A stretch of DNA of 6,504 bases from Desulfobacterales bacterium. GTDB taxonomy: Bacteria > Desulfobacterota > Desulfobacteria > Desulfobacterales > UBA5852. The translations under genes were made by a program, and so were the position numbers. The stretch lies in NCBI GenBank assembly GCA_016735415.1, contig JAERRP010000307.1, forward strand, positions 1 through 6,504, written 5' to 3'. Shown in pieces: positions 5,721 through 6,504 of this stretch; the first letter of the stretch is position 1; each line of letters starts with the position of its first letter. Below the pieces are notes generated by a model. The model was not told the origin of the DNA. It searched no databases and worked only from the letters and a program-made list of their open reading frames with translations.

Positions 5721-6347
5721 TTATTTTTGCGTGAGCCCGTTGGCTTCGAACCGACGGATGATGCTTTCGGCCTTGTCTGGCACCCCCCCGAAATTTTCGA
5801 AGGTCAGGTCCTTGAATCCGAGATCAAGGGGCTTTCGCAATGCTTCAAAGATGTGCAGATAGTTGGTGAGGATACGCTTTTCCCAAGGCAGCTGCAGTCG
5901 GTGGGCGGCGCCGCGGATGGCCTCCGGTTGGCCTTCGATTTCGACGAAATCGCCGTAAGGCAGTTGATCGACACATATCAGAGCGTCTTTCAGCCGGAAG
6001 ACCTCACGTTTTTTTTCATAAATCTGGGCGTGTTGAAATCCAATCGCGCTGAGGATTTGGTGCATGCAGCCGAAGTCTTCCACGACCACCTCGAATTCGT
6101 CATAGACCTTGTAGTCCTCGTTGCCGTCCGGTCGGGGGCGTTTGAAGGTGAGGCGTGTGCGCCGGTCCTGGCGCAGGCGCAGCAGACAGTGGGCCGCCAG
6201 CAGGTGACCGGCCTGATCATCATAGCGGTAATTGGTTTCGAAAACTTCGCCTTGCGAAGCCGCGCCCTGGTCGATCAGGCGGGAGCGCAACACCGCCCGG
6301 TCGTCCAGATAGAATTTGACCTCAATTTCCACTTGATCGAGGGGCAT
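5721..6347 (-). CDS. CYTH-domain protein (class IV adenylate cyclase / triphosphatase-like)
   Basis: A 208-aa CYTH protein. The fold is an eight-stranded beta tunnel that binds a triphosphate and two metal ions; members are thiamine triphosphatases, inorganic tripolyphosphatases or class IV (CyaB) adenylate cyclases. Diagnostic residues are all present: the ExExK signature EIEVK (7-11), LRLR (56-59), TFKRP (67-71), the acidic strand EFEVVVE (84-90), KKREVF (112-117), Asp127, and GDFVEIEG (132-139). A helical C-terminus (about 161-208) follows. The N-terminal NYRYDD-AGHLLAAHCLLRLR stretch resembles CyaB-annotated bacterial proteins, but the substrate cannot be read from sequence. Start ATG (6345-6347) has AAAGG 9 nt upstream on the minus strand and a good promoter behind it. 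It is transcribed against the other genes and is probably a single-gene unit. Confidence 0.9.
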   Translation of the reverse strand: MPLDQVEIEVKFYLDDRAVLRSRLIDQGAASQGEVFETNYRYDDQAGHLLAAHCLLRLRQDRRTRLTFKRPRPDGNEDYKVYDEFEVVVEDFGCMHQILSAIGFQHAQIYEKKREVFRLKDALICVDQLPYGDFVEIEGQPEAIRGAAHRLQLPWEKRILTNYLHIFEALRKPLDLGFKDLTFENFGGVPDKAESIIRRFEANGLTQK

Positions 6348-6377
6348 GCGATTGAACCTTTCTTGAAACCTGACCGG

Positions 6378-6406
6378 GCTATACGCAAATCAGATGCCCA
6401 AGTCAA
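6378..6406 (-). promoter_or_regulatory. sigma70-type promoter of the CYTH gene
   Basis: Read on the minus strand, TTGACT (6401-6406, 5 of 6 consensus) is followed after exactly 17 nt by TATAGC (6378-6383, 4 of 6). Transcription would start near 6371, leaving an untranslated leader of about 24 nt with AAAGG at 6357-6361. Confidence 0.65.
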
Positions 6407-6422
6407 ATGGGAGATGGGGTTT

Positions 6423-6455
6423 GCTCCCGGCGCGGCCAGCGCTCCCGGTTTTTTT
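6423..6455 (+). terminator. possible intrinsic terminator (GC stem plus T7)
   Basis: On the plus strand CCG-GCGC, loop GGCCA, GCGC-(TCC bulge)-CGG can fold, directly followed by seven T (6449-6455). GCTCCCGG is also repeated at 6423-6430 and 6441-6448. No plus-strand gene ends nearby, so if it works it would stop antisense read-through across the CYTH gene or shield the unit to the right. Confidence 0.35.
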
Positions 6456-6480
6456 GGCGGTATGGGGCCCAAAATTTTTA

Positions 6481-6486
6481 TTGACA
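6481..6486 (+). promoter_or_regulatory. possible -35 element of a divergent promoter
   Basis: A consensus TTGACA lies at 6481-6486, preceded by an AT-rich stretch (6471-6480). A -10 box with 17-nt spacing would begin at 6504, the last base, so the promoter cannot be confirmed here. Confidence 0.25.
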
Positions 6487-6504
6487 GCCCCATGGGAATT
6501 CATT

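Noticed and set aside
6275..6493. Minus-strand open frame of 72 codons overlapping the CYTH start
   Set aside because: It would run through the CYTH promoter and overlap the CYTH coding start in another frame; no recognisable protein.
16..6496. Similar GGGCCCCA/CCATGGGG words at both window ends and near 1516, considered as terminal or flanking repeats
   Set aside because: Matches are short (8-10 nt), differently arranged and not extended; no evidence of a mobile element boundary.

Overview
The window is a stretch of ordinary chromosome, moderately GC-rich, from a Gram-negative bacterium. Protein character suggests a deltaproteobacterial sulfate-reducer type (Desulfobacterales/Thermodesulfobacteriota); this is a family-level impression from memory, not a search result. 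Seven genes run left to right and one runs right to left at the right end. There is no tRNA, rRNA, CRISPR array, insertion sequence or phage gene.

Left part (1-905): a lipoprotein of the CpoB/YbgF type (coiled coil plus TPR repeats), the periplasmic partner of the Tol-Pal envelope system. Middle (1009-3345): the Holliday-junction resolvasome ruvC, ruvA, ruvB. The start of ruvC appears to be a CTG codon at 1009, because the catalytic Asp lies upstream of the first ATG/GTG/TTG in the frame. The start of ruvA is GTG 1688, and ruvA and ruvB overlap by ATGA. The 172-bp gap between ruvC and ruvA holds two dyads and a short direct repeat and is the most operator-like spot in the window.

Right part (3393-5640): a SAM hydroxide adenosyltransferase (DUF62) gene, then a single-pass membrane protein with a coiled coil and an unrecognised periplasmic domain, overlapping a bactofilin gene by 17 nt. 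The last pair looks like a cytoskeleton/envelope module in which the usual M23 peptidase partner is replaced by a protein with no visible peptidase motif. That pair is the best candidate for something undescribed. Convergent to it (5721-6347, minus) is a CYTH-fold triphosphate enzyme with a good sigma70-type promoter at 6378-6406.

Most genes are housekeeping (DNA recombination/repair, envelope integrity, SAM chemistry). Close spacing of ruvA-ruvB-DUF62 and of the membrane protein-bactofilin pair suggests co-transcription. No clear canonical intrinsic terminator was found between the forward genes.
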